Shown here: positions 47,722 through 55,724 of the stretch, piece by piece | How positions within the stretch are numbered: the stretch's first letter is position 1 | Layout of the letters: the number at the start of each line of letters is the position of its first letter | From: an uncultured Lentisphaeraceae bacterium | GTDB taxonomy: Bacteria; Verrucomicrobiota; Kiritimatiellia; RFP12; DVOR01 | Length of the DNA stretch: 64,000 bases | Direction of reading: 5' to 3' | Assembly (NCBI GenBank): GCA_949289005.1 | Contig: CASEMQ010000038.1 | Location: 47,327-111,326, forward strand | Position numbers and translations under genes: made by a program | Notes under the pieces: model-generated | Told to the model about the DNA's origin: nothing | Databases searched by the model: none | What the model saw: the letters and a program-made list of their open reading frames with translations, nothing else

Positions 47722-47750
47722 ATAGTAGCACCTCCCCCAGTTGCACGCAA
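47722..47750 (-). promoter_or_regulatory. Promoter of module 1, inside the putative invertible segment
   Basis: On the minus strand a TTGCGT -35 (47750-47745), a 17-nt spacer and a TACTAT -10 (47727-47722) preceded by TGC. The predicted start is near 47715, leaving a leader of about 97 nt. Confidence 0.68.
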
Positions 47751-47868
47751 GCAAAAAAATGCACAAATCAGAAAAAAGATACTTTTTTAACGAAAACCGC
47801 CACGAATCCCTTACGAAGCCCCGAATGTGCCGAGAAACCTGTCTTCTGCACTATTTCGCTCATTTTCA

Positions 47869-48843
47869 ATGGATTGTGCACGCGTGCACGTTCTTTCCCG
47901 GGTTGTGACAAAAAAGGGTGCTTTGTTGTTTTTCGCGTTTTTCGCGCTTTTGACCTTTCCGCCTCAGCGGCTCGTCGCATTGCCGAATTCATTCCGCCGC
48001 AAACGGTTATATCGAAAATCCCATGCCATTCTTTGTGCTTGCGCACCCCCGCCGAAAACTACTTTTTCGCACCCTTACAGAACTCAATCCCAGAGCCACT
48101 TTTCTCCCGATTTTGACCCAGACAATCTAGACCCTCGTCTAGATGCCTCGGTCGAAAGCGACATCGTCGGCTACACCACCATCGAGCTGAAGACCGGGTT
48201 TAACTTGTATTCTTGCGCCTTCAACAACGTGAATGGCTCCGATGCGTCCCACGACCTGCAAACACTGTTTCATGGCGATTTAGAAGACGGGGACGTGATT
48301 ATGTTTCATCGCGAAGGTGGTGGATACGACACGTTCTACTATCAAGACAATGTTTACGATAGCGATTGGACTTCTCTGGATCGACCCGGTTGGGCAACGG
48401 CGCAGGGTTCTATTGCCGTAAAACAGGTGAAAGCAGGGGAGCCGTTTTGGTTGAACGTTTCACGTGACAAGGCCGTACAAATCACCGGTTCGGTCAGCAC
48501 TGAGCCGCAAAAGATGGAGTATGCTTCCGGGTTATCTTTGTGTGCTTTCGCAGCACCGCGAAAGGAGACGGAGTCCAAAGCCGATTTGTTGGGTTCTAAC
48601 TTTACTGACGGCGATGTCTTGATGGTTCATAACAACACCGGAACTTACACAACTTATTATTACCAGGGCAATGTGTATGATGCGAACTGGAATCCGCAAA
48701 ATCGTCCAGGATGGACAAATGCCCAAGGTGTTGAGACTAAAGTTGAAATTCCTGAGAACGCTGCGTTCTGGCTTTCTACGCAGAAGGCCGGGAGTGTGAC
48801 GATTGCCTCGCCAATCCAGAAAAACTATCAGGACAACAACTAA
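47869..48843 (+). CDS. VGYTTI-type secreted protein, module 2 (unusual N-terminus)
   Basis: From residue ~85 the protein reads [20 protein letters not shown] and then two repeats: GDVIMFHREGGGYDTFYYQ and GDVLMVHNNTGTYTTYYYQ start matching strands, and NRPGWTNAQG and a PFWL/AFWL end recur. It is homologous to modules 1 and 3. Upstream of the junction the frame has an atypical 80-residue stretch with a hydrophobic patch (GALLFFAFFALLTF) and basic, low-complexity sequence. There is no clear ribosome-binding site or promoter, so in this orientation it may be silent. The start at 47869 is a guess; GTG 47827 is also open. Confidence 0.6.
   Translation: MDCARVHVLSRVVTKKGALLFFAFFALLTFPPQRLVALPNSFRRKRLYRKSHAILCACAPPPKTTFSHPYRTQSQSHFSPDFDPDNLDPRLDASVESDIVGYTTIELKTGFNLYSCAFNNVNGSDASHDLQTLFHGDLEDGDVIMFHREGGGYDTFYYQDNVYDSDWTSLDRPGWATAQGSIAVKQVKAGEPFWLNVSRDKAVQITGSVSTEPQKMEYASGLSLCAFAAPRKETESKADLLGSNFTDGDVLMVHNNTGTYTTYYYQGNVYDANWNPQNRPGWTNAQGVETKVEIPENAAFWLSTQKAGSVTIASPIQKNYQDNN
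48127..48182 (+). repeat. 56-bp junction block, copy 2
   Basis: Matches copy 1 at 55 of 56 bases and copy 3 at 55 of 56. A perfect 8-bp inverted repeat, ATCTAGAC-CCTC-GTCTAGAT, lies at 48125-48144. Confidence 0.88.
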
Positions 48844-48867
48844 AACCCTTTATTGAGGATTACAGTT

Positions 48868-49425
48868 ATGCACAAGTTTGTACTTCTTTTCTTGGCATGC
48901 ATATGTTCGATGATCGCCTATTCGGCATCGGTGAACTGGAGAATTCAACCCCAAAGCATCAAGACGCCGTCGGGTGATGGTAACCTTAGTGGTGGTCTTG
49001 TTTATATTGTTCAAGGCGACACAAGCTTAGCCAACCAAGTAGTGGCGGACATCAAGGCCGGAACATGGGATTCCTCCATTGCAGTTGGTTCTAGCACAAC
49101 GACCCCCATTGGCGGTGCACCCATGGGCTCGGATTTGGTCTCATCGGATTCTTGGACAGCGGGCTCTTCATACGACTTTTTTGTCGTCATCTTTGACGCT
49201 GCAACAATGGATACCGCCTCTCATTTCTTGGTCAGCGCAATTGCCCAAGCAACCGCAGGAAATGGGAACATCATTCCGGGCACTCCTGCGACATGGGATA
49301 ATGATGCAATCATGAACGGTATCACTTCCGGTTGGCAGTCGATGGCGGCCATTCCTGAGCCGACGGCGTTGGCGCTGCTGGCGCTTGGGGTGGCGGGGCT
49401 GGCGTTGCGCCGGCGTTGCGCGTAA
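48868..49425 (+). CDS. PEP-CTERM surface protein of module 2
   Basis: A protein of 185 residues. A signal peptide (about 1-19, ending MIAYSA) precedes a domain with SGGLVYIVQGD, matching GVAYLIQ and GTAYLVQ in the module 1 and 3 partners. The PEP-CTERM tail starts IPEPTALALLALG and ends RRR. TTGAGGAT at 48853-48860 is the ribosome-binding site; the gap from the module 2 protein is 24 nt, as in module 1. A strong terminator follows. Confidence 0.83.
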   Translation: MHKFVLLFLACICSMIAYSASVNWRIQPQSIKTPSGDGNLSGGLVYIVQGDTSLANQVVADIKAGTWDSSIAVGSSTTTPIGGAPMGSDLVSSDSWTAGSSYDFFVVIFDAATMDTASHFLVSAIAQATAGNGNIIPGTPATWDNDAIMNGITSGWQSMAAIPEPTALALLALGVAGLALRRRCA

Positions 49426-49439
49426 GTCTGTACGTTTGG

Positions 49440-49470
49440 GCGAGGAGCAGGGTTTCTGCTCCTCGCTTTT
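49440..49470 (+). terminator. Terminator of module 2
   Basis: GCGAGGAGCAG (49440-49450) pairs perfectly with 49456-49466, followed by TTTTGCTTTTT. Confidence 0.9.
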
Positions 49471-49535
49471 GCTTTTTAGATAGTCGTTGTTTCTGTCAGC
49501 GTGTCGCCGTTTGGTTGTTTGCTTGGAGGTTTTTC

Positions 49536-51074
49536 ATGGATACTGTGAAAATCGTGCCGCATCGGGTTTGCTGGAAGGTGAATTCGCGTTGGGACAAAGA
49601 GTCGGTTTTGTATATTTTCTATGCGGAGAAGTTATTGTTTGTGGGGAGTGAGAATGGGAAGGCGGCTGGGTTTAAGTCGATCCGTGAGGGGGATTTGATT
49701 TTGGTTTTGGATGGATTCAAGGTGGTGGCGTTGGCGGAGGCTCTGGGGCCGGCTTCGGAGGAGATGAACTTTAAGTGGCGGAACGCCGGTGCGCGGAAGA
49801 TGGTGGAGGGGGTCTTTGACTTGGGGGCGAATTGGGTCTTGGCTGTGCGGGTGCGGCTGATTGGCTTGGACGAGAAGGATTGTTGGGATTATCGGGATCG
49901 GAAGCGTTTCAGCGCGGTGCAGAATAATGAACATCGGGCGCGTGCGGAGCGGTTGTGGGCGGAATATATGGCGCGGGAAAAGAGGATCAACCGGGGATTG
50001 TTTGATTGGGCGACGCGAGAGTTGTCGCAGGATGCGTTTTTCTGTTGGCTGCTGAGCTTTTTGTCGAGTGCGGAAGCTTCGGCGGAGCGTAATGTGGCGG
50101 CGCGGCTTATCGCGGCGCTGACGGAGGATGAAGGGTTCGCCAAGGGGGCGGTAACCGTCCATAAGCAATGGGCGAACATCGATGTGTTGGTGGGGGTGAA
50201 CGAGAAGGCGGAGGATAAGTCGCAACGCCAGTTCCTTGTCATTGAGGATAAGGTGGGGGCGCAGCTTTACAATGATTTGTCCAAGTATCGGCAGGCAGTC
50301 TGCGCGGGATTTGATGTGCCGCCGGAGCAGGTAAAGTGCGCGGTGATCAAGACGGAGGACGATGGGTTGTTGGACGAGGTGCTCAAAGGCATGGAAGAGC
50401 AAACCTGTCCCCGCAAGATGTTGCGCAAGGAGTTGCTGTCGATTCTGGATGAACCTTCGGTCACATCCGGCCATCTGCGTGAGTTCGTGGATCATCTCAA
50501 GGAGATTGACGCGGAATATGACACGTGGCGCACGGTGCCTTACAAGGAGTGGAAAGCCGATTCCGATTTGACGTGGAATGCCTGGCGCGGCCTCTATTCG
50601 GCGTTGTTGGAGGCCCAATGTGGGTTCACCAAATGGTTCTACGTAAACAACCCATCCCAACCGTTCAACGCGATGCTTCATGATGATTGGTCGCCGGTTT
50701 ACGATGGAAAGTATTCCATTTATCCGCAGACGGATAGCAGTCGCGCGGAATTGCACCTGAAGGTGGGCGAGGTGCCGGCCGAGGATCGCTATGCGTTGCG
50801 CAGTCGGTTGTTGGCGGACATCGAGGCAATCCGAGAAGCCGGCGAATTGCCGCCCGTGCTCAAGGCGATGCATCGCCCTGCGCGATTGGGCTCCGGATGG
50901 TACATGACGTTGCAGATTTTACCGGATCAGACAAAAGATGGCCAAGGCTGGATTGTTCTTGATGACAACGGGATGGTCGATGTTTCTGCCACCGCCGCCC
51001 GCCTTCGCAACATCCTTGCCTCCATCGGCAAACTGGCCACGACAATCAACACACGAGCCATCACCCAAGAATAA
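49536..51074 (+). CDS. PD-(D/E)XK nuclease-superfamily protein with N-terminal PUA-like region
   Basis: A protein of 512 residues. Residues about 1-105 look like a small beta domain (REGDLILVLDGFKVVALAEA) of PUA/EVE type, which in restriction and defence proteins reads modified bases; this is tentative. Residues about 165-290 carry a nuclease-fold core: QDAFFCWLLSFL, HKQWANIDVLVGV with the Asp, and FLVIEDKVGAQLYNDL with the E-x-K. Helical and beta segments fill the rest. TTGGAGGT at 49523-49530 supports ATG 49536. No partner methyltransferase is present. Its place between surface-protein modules and its lower GC suggest an accessory, possibly defence-related, gene. Confidence 0.68.
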   Translation: MDTVKIVPHRVCWKVNSRWDKESVLYIFYAEKLLFVGSENGKAAGFKSIREGDLILVLDGFKVVALAEALGPASEEMNFKWRNAGARKMVEGVFDLGANWVLAVRVRLIGLDEKDCWDYRDRKRFSAVQNNEHRARAERLWAEYMAREKRINRGLFDWATRELSQDAFFCWLLSFLSSAEASAERNVAARLIAALTEDEGFAKGAVTVHKQWANIDVLVGVNEKAEDKSQRQFLVIEDKVGAQLYNDLSKYRQAVCAGFDVPPEQVKCAVIKTEDDGLLDEVLKGMEEQTCPRKMLRKELLSILDEPSVTSGHLREFVDHLKEIDAEYDTWRTVPYKEWKADSDLTWNAWRGLYSALLEAQCGFTKWFYVNNPSQPFNAMLHDDWSPVYDGKYSIYPQTDSSRAELHLKVGEVPAEDRYALRSRLLADIEAIREAGELPPVLKAMHRPARLGSGWYMTLQILPDQTKDGQGWIVLDDNGMVDVSATAARLRNILASIGKLATTINTRAITQE

Positions 51075-51211
51075 CACATCCAGCATTTCCAATGACGATG
51101 CGCCTGCGGCGATAACCACAGGCGTGCCGTTTCTTTGTGACCCGCCACTATATATGCTTCCTCAAGACACTTTTAGACCACGGACTCTTTGCGTAACGAA
51201 CGGCATGGATT

Positions 51212-51220
51212 TGCTATACT
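51212..51220 (+). promoter_or_regulatory. Extended -10 promoter abutting the antitoxin gene
   Basis: TGC-TATACT, with the hexamer at 51215-51220, is followed by 6 nt and then ATG 51227. This is the same leaderless geometry as at 20029 and 35423. Confidence 0.65.
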
Positions 51221-51226
51221 CACGGC

Positions 51227-51409
51227 ATGCAAAGGAACCACGAGCCCATCACAAGCGACCCCGAGGCGCAGGCACAGTGGGAGGCCGTCGTCAGAGCCTT
51301 CCACGCCGATGTTTTGCGCAAACAACAAGCCGCCCAAGCCCGCCTTGAAGCCGAACGCCGTCAAGCGATTGTTGATGCCGTGACCAAAGAAAGACGTAGG
51401 CAACCGTGA
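51227..51409 (+). CDS. Small helical protein, probable antitoxin to the zeta-like toxin
   Basis: Sixty residues, charged and predicted helical (QAQWEAVVRAFHADVLRKQQ, then an Arg/Lys-rich end). Its stop overlaps the toxin's GTG start, the usual arrangement of antitoxin then toxin. It shows no similarity to the classical epsilon antitoxin that I can recognise. No ribosome-binding site precedes the ATG, and the -10 ends 6 nt before it, so a leaderless message is predicted. Confidence 0.6.
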   Translation: MQRNHEPITSDPEAQAQWEAVVRAFHADVLRKQQAAQARLEAERRQAIVDAVTKERRRQP

Positions 51410-52053
51410 ACACACCCCGACCACGACTGATTGTTGTCGCCGGTCCAAATGGTTCCGGCAAAACATCCATTACCCATCAAATGCGCGACCTACGCCATAA
51501 ATGGATGGTCGGGTGCGCCTATATCAATCCGGACGACATTGCGGAGCATGAACTCGGCGGGTGGAATGACCCCGACTCCATTAGGCAAGCCGCCGCGCTC
51601 GCCACCGAACGCCGCGAAACCTGTCTGCGCGAACGGAAAGACTTCGCCTTCGAAACGGTCTTCTCCACGACGGAGAAACTCGACTTCTTGCGCCGCGCAC
51701 ATCACTGTGGCTTCTTCATTCGCCTCTTCTTTGTTGGCACCGAGGATCCCACCATCAACGCCAAACGTGTTGCCGCTCGTTATCTCCAAGGTGGTCACGC
51801 GGTTCCCATCGAGAAAATCGTTTCCCGCTACGCCCGTTCCATGGCCAACGCCGGAGCCGCCGCCGAATTCGTCGATCGCGCCTACTTCTACGACAACTCC
51901 ATTGACCTCGCCCTCGGTCAAGAGCCCGCCTGGACTCCCCTTTTTCGTACTGAAAACGGCCATCTCTGTGCCAAATATTCCCGCCCTTCCCAACGTTGGG
52001 CCGCCGACCTCTACGACACACTCGCCACAACCCAAGTCAATACCATTACTTAA
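51406..52053 (+). CDS. Zeta-toxin-family kinase
   Basis: A P-loop kinase of 215 residues. Walker A GPNGSGKTS is at about 13-21, the substrate-region YINPDDIAEHEL at about 39-50, and FAFETVFST (about 82-90) holds the family Glu. Conserved arginines follow (KRVAARYLQGGH). Zeta toxins phosphorylate UDP-N-acetylglucosamine and block peptidoglycan synthesis; chromosomal members can also be stand-alone kinases. GTG 51406 overlaps the upstream stop. The pair sits among variable modules, consistent with a mobile or addiction element. Confidence 0.82.
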   Translation: MNTPRPRLIVVAGPNGSGKTSITHQMRDLRHKWMVGCAYINPDDIAEHELGGWNDPDSIRQAAALATERRETCLRERKDFAFETVFSTTEKLDFLRRAHHCGFFIRLFFVGTEDPTINAKRVAARYLQGGHAVPIEKIVSRYARSMANAGAAAEFVDRAYFYDNSIDLALGQEPAWTPLFRTENGHLCAKYSRPSQRWAADLYDTLATTQVNTIT

Positions 52054-52083
52054 GTTCGAAAAACTCTCAAGGTTGGATTTTGC

Positions 52084-52112
52084 TTGCAGGTGCCGGTGGT
52101 GGGTGCTATTAT
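52084..52112 (+). promoter_or_regulatory. Sigma-70-type promoter
   Basis: TTGCAG (52084-52089), 17 nt, then TATTAT (52107-52112) preceded by TGC. The predicted transcription start is about 52119. Confidence 0.7.
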
Positions 52113-52118
52113 GATGAT

Positions 52119-52234
52119 AGCGAGCGAAAGCTCACGAGATATGGTGAGTCTATGTACTCACGAAACAAGACTTTGCGCCGGTTGTCGGCTTGCTAGTGCA
52201 ACGTCAGTTTGTTAAGCCGACAAAGGAGCGAGTT
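52119..52234 (+). ncRNA. Structured 5' leader, candidate cis-regulatory RNA
   Basis: Three hairpins in 116 nt: GAGC-GAAA-GCTC (52122-52133), GTGAGT/ACTCAC (52144-52161), and GTCGGCTT/AAGCCGAC (52184-52191 with 52214-52221). The last ends one base before the AAAGGAG ribosome-binding site. No known riboswitch class is recognised. Confidence 0.45.
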
Positions 52235-52507
52235 ATGCTCACAGACTACTATATGTGGACGCAAGCCACAGTAGATTTAGATGATATTGCCGAGGTTTGC
52301 GACCTCTACCGAGCGTTGCAATATGGCCAAGGTTATACCTATCGCCTCAAGCCGTTTCAAGGAAATCTGTTGCTTACGGGACCCGCACCTAGGGCTCTTA
52401 TCCTGACGGAAAAATCGCGCCAAGCATTTAGCAAATACCTCGACGCGCTTTATGTTGATGGCGTTGAAGCGCAATTCGCCTGGGAACAAGCATTGAACGG
52501 AGACTAA
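52235..52507 (+). CDS. Small hypothetical protein
   Basis: A protein of 90 residues starting MLTDYYMWTQATVDLDD, with a strong AAAGGAG at 52222-52228. It is acidic and soluble-looking, with no signal or membrane segment. No family is recognised. It has its own promoter and a long structured leader, and is followed by a hairpin, so it is a separate transcription unit in the accessory island. Confidence 0.65.
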   Translation: MLTDYYMWTQATVDLDDIAEVCDLYRALQYGQGYTYRLKPFQGNLLLTGPAPRALILTEKSRQAFSKYLDALYVDGVEAQFAWEQALNGD

Positions 52508-52523
52508 AAACTCAACAAAAACA

Positions 52524-52551
52524 GGCGGTGCCTCGATTACGAGACGCCGCC
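52524..52551. terminator. Hairpin between convergent genes
   Basis: GGCGGTGCCTCG (52524-52535) pairs with CGAGACGCCGCC (52540-52551) with two mismatches, flanked by A- and T-runs, so it may act on both strands. Confidence 0.6.
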
Positions 52552-52574
52552 CAATTTTTGTTCGTGGCACAACC

Positions 52575-53138
52575 TTAGCATTGCTTTCGGCGCAACGCCA
52601 GCCCCGCCACCCCAAGCGCCAGCAGCGCCAACGCCGTCGGCTCAGGAACGACAGGCTCCTCTCCCCCGCCAAGCGTGCCAGAAGTCCATTGAGTCGCGCC
52701 ACTCCCCCAACCTGGGTAAGTGACTGTAAGCGAAGTTCCGTTCGGCCCGCTTATCGGATCTACCTGCCGCAAATCCGACAAGATAAAGGAGTCGTCCGCA
52801 AGAATCAGCATGAAGTAGTTCGCTCCTGCGCTTAGCATTCCATCATAGTTGAATGCGTAATTAGAGAAACTTGTCTCAGCCACAAGTTCTTTCGTTCCAA
52901 GTAACGTATATCCCTCGTATCCCTCGCTAGGATTTGTTGCCCCATATTTCGAGAGATAACTGGAGATATTATCAATAGTAGCATTCGAAGCAGCTTGTAC
53001 GAGATAAGCCGTCCCCGAAACAGCGCCACCACCTGTTGCAAAACCTCCAGCCGTCCACGTCACGCTCGCAGCAGAGAGTGTGAAGGTACCAAACAGTGTG
53101 GTAACCAGAGCCAATACTTTTGCACAATGCATTTTCAT
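52575..53138 (-). CDS. PEP-CTERM surface protein of module 3
   Basis: A protein of 187 residues. A signal peptide (about 1-23, ending TLSAAS) precedes a domain with AVSGTAYLVQAASN, homologous to the partners in modules 1 and 2. The C-terminus has PEPTALALLALG followed by LRRKQC, a slightly altered basic end. GAGGT precedes ATG 53138. It lies 28 nt after the module 3 VGYTTI-type gene. Without expression of that upstream gene its own transcription is uncertain. Confidence 0.83.
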   Translation of the reverse strand: MKMHCAKVLALVTTLFGTFTLSAASVTWTAGGFATGGGAVSGTAYLVQAASNATIDNISSYLSKYGATNPSEGYEGYTLLGTKELVAETSFSNYAFNYDGMLSAGANYFMLILADDSFILSDLRQVDPISGPNGTSLTVTYPGWGSGATQWTSGTLGGGEEPVVPEPTALALLALGVAGLALRRKQC

Positions 53139-53166
53139 CGTTTACCTCGTTCAACCTGTCGCATTC

Positions 53167-53787
53167 TTACTTACTGGGAACGGACGGCAAAAGCGTCGCC
53201 GAACCCGCAGACTTCTTGTTAATGAACATAGCCCGACCAGGAGTGAGTTCCGCACTACTCAACGCGCCATCAGCGAGATTGGTCCATCCAACCGTACCTT
53301 CTCTGCTTGTCATCCATTCATACGGCCCATCATAACCGTTTGTCTCAGGATTATAAATGTAAACCTGGTCACCTTCTGCGATATTTGCCCATCGCATTCC
53401 GTTCAACGCGCGTGCCACAGGATAGACGCAGACCACCTGTGCCCAAGAGGAGCCACTCTCGGTTCCAAATGAACATGCCGTTGTCTCTGAAACGGCACCT
53501 GCGACAGGAACGGCCCCTGCAGTTTTCTTATGAATGAACACAGCCTGACCAGGTGCAAGTTCCGCACTGCACAACGCACCATCAGCGAGATTGGTCCACC
53601 CAACCGTACCCTCTCTGCTCGTCATCCATTCGTACGGTCCATCATATCCATTTGTTTCAGGATTATAGATGTAAACCTGATCGCCATCTGAGAATCCTTG
53701 GCCGAAGGCGGTGTTGAGCGTCGCGACTTGGCCATCCTTCAACTCCACGAAGGGGTTGCCGACCTGGTACCATTTTCCGGCGTCCAT
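53167..53787 (-). CDS. VGYTTI-type protein, module 3 (no signal peptide or start; probable silent cassette)
   Basis: The first in-frame Met is at 53787, but homology to modules 1 and 2 extends upstream to about 53852 ([21 protein letters not shown]). No ATG, GTG or TTG opens that frame further up, and no signal peptide is encoded, so this is likely a promoterless storage copy or a broken gene. The two internal repeats are almost identical to each other over ~44 residues (GDQVYIYNPETNGYDGPYEW, then TVGWTNLADGAL), unlike the diverged repeats of module 1. A G10 tract lies further upstream (53934-53943). Confidence 0.55.
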   Translation of the reverse strand: MDAGKWYQVGNPFVELKDGQVATLNTAFGQGFSDGDQVYIYNPETNGYDGPYEWMTSREGTVGWTNLADGALCSAELAPGQAVFIHKKTAGAVPVAGAVSETTACSFGTESGSSWAQVVCVYPVARALNGMRWANIAEGDQVYIYNPETNGYDGPYEWMTSREGTVGWTNLADGALSSAELTPGRAMFINKKSAGSATLLPSVPSK

Positions 53788-53791
53788 TTGA

Positions 53792-53847
53792 ATGGTGGTG
53801 TAGCCGACGAAGTCGCTTTCGACCGAGGCATCTAGACGAGGGTCTAG
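53792..53847 (-). repeat. 56-bp junction block, copy 3
   Basis: Same orientation as copy 1 and inverted to copy 2. The perfect inverted repeat ATCTAGAC-GAGG-GTCTAGAT is at 53830-53849. The longer 104-bp match with copy 1 covers 53744-53847. Confidence 0.88.
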
Positions 53848-54024
53848 ATTGTCCGGGGGCAGGCGGGGATGGTGCAGAAGCAGGCAGTGGGTGGGAGGAT
53901 GTCGGCAGCGAGCGGTGGACAGAAGCCCCGTCGCCCCCCCCCCGCATGGGGCGTTCAGACGGATGCATGAGTGCGCATGTTTTCTGACGCCGTCGCCCCC
54001 CCCGAATGGGGCGTTCTGTTTTCT

Positions 54025-54059
54025 GTTCGCTGTTCTCTGTCTGCTTGTTTGCTATAATG
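54025..54059 (+). promoter_or_regulatory. Repeated promoter block, copy 3 (recA)
   Basis: The 35-nt core matches copy 1 at 29 positions and ends TTTGC-TATAAT (54053-54058). A CGCCCC../GGGGCG hairpin precedes it (about 53994-54013); the same hairpin motif is duplicated at 53932-53954. No SOS-type operator is evident. Confidence 0.7.
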
Positions 54060-54082
54060 GGCGTATCGAAAGGATTTCACGT

Positions 54083-55195
<1,113 letters not shown>

Positions 55196-55377
55196 TCCAA
55201 GCCGGATGACCGCCGCGGGCTCTCCTGCAGTCCGGGAGCCTGCGTTTGGGTCTGCAAAGGCACCACCCGGGCTTGGGAGGCCGTGCATATCCTACGGGCG
55301 GCAGCCCGCAGGCAATTCGTTTCAATCCCGCGCGAACCGTGACCCTCGACGTGACCTTTACCCGGACACTGTTGCCG

Positions 55378-55410
55378 ACGCGCCGCATGGCGCGTTCCGC
55401 CTTTGTTTTC
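55378..55410 (+). terminator. Possible terminator after recA
   Basis: ACGCGCC-GCAT-GGCGCGT (55378-55395) is followed by a T-rich stretch. The rest of 55196-55427 shows no gene. Confidence 0.4.
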
Positions 55411-55427
55411 CTGTCTGGGTGTCGCGC

Positions 55428-55724
55428 TTAGCCGATGAGCCAGACGGCGAGGGAGGCCGCCGCGGCGGTGAGGAGGAGATTGACGCCGAAGAAGGCCAGG
55501 ATGCCGGCGACGAGGAGGCCGGCGGCGCCGGCGAGGGGATCGGGGGCAGAGACGATGGCCGCGGGCACGGTCATGGCCGTGAGCGTGGCGTAGGGGACGT
55601 AGCGCAAGAAGGCGCGAAAGTGGGGCTGGCGAATCTCGCGCCGCAGGAGCACGAAGGGGATGAGGCGGATGGCGTAGGTGACGGCGGCCATCACGGCGAT
55701 GTGCAGCCAGACGCGTTCAGGCAT
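55428..55724 (-). CDS. azlD: AzlD-type branched-chain amino-acid exporter subunit
   Basis: A small membrane protein of 98 residues with three hydrophobic helices. Its RLIPFVLLRREI segment and YVPYATLTAMTVPA motif are typical of the AzlD/YgaH family. It works with AzlC to export branched-chain amino acids. The start overlaps the 3' end of azlC by 8 nt. Confidence 0.88.
   Translation of the reverse strand: MPERVWLHIAVMAAVTYAIRLIPFVLLRREIRQPHFRAFLRYVPYATLTAMTVPAAIVSAPDPLAGAAGLLVAGILAFFGVNLLLTAAAASLAVWLIG

Noticed and set aside
52184..52221. Possible integron attC site (GTCGGCTT...GTTAAGCC resembles attC arms)
   Set aside because: Only one GTTRRRY-like core is present, there is no matching RYYYAAC partner, and no integrase is in the window. 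A leader hairpin explains it better.
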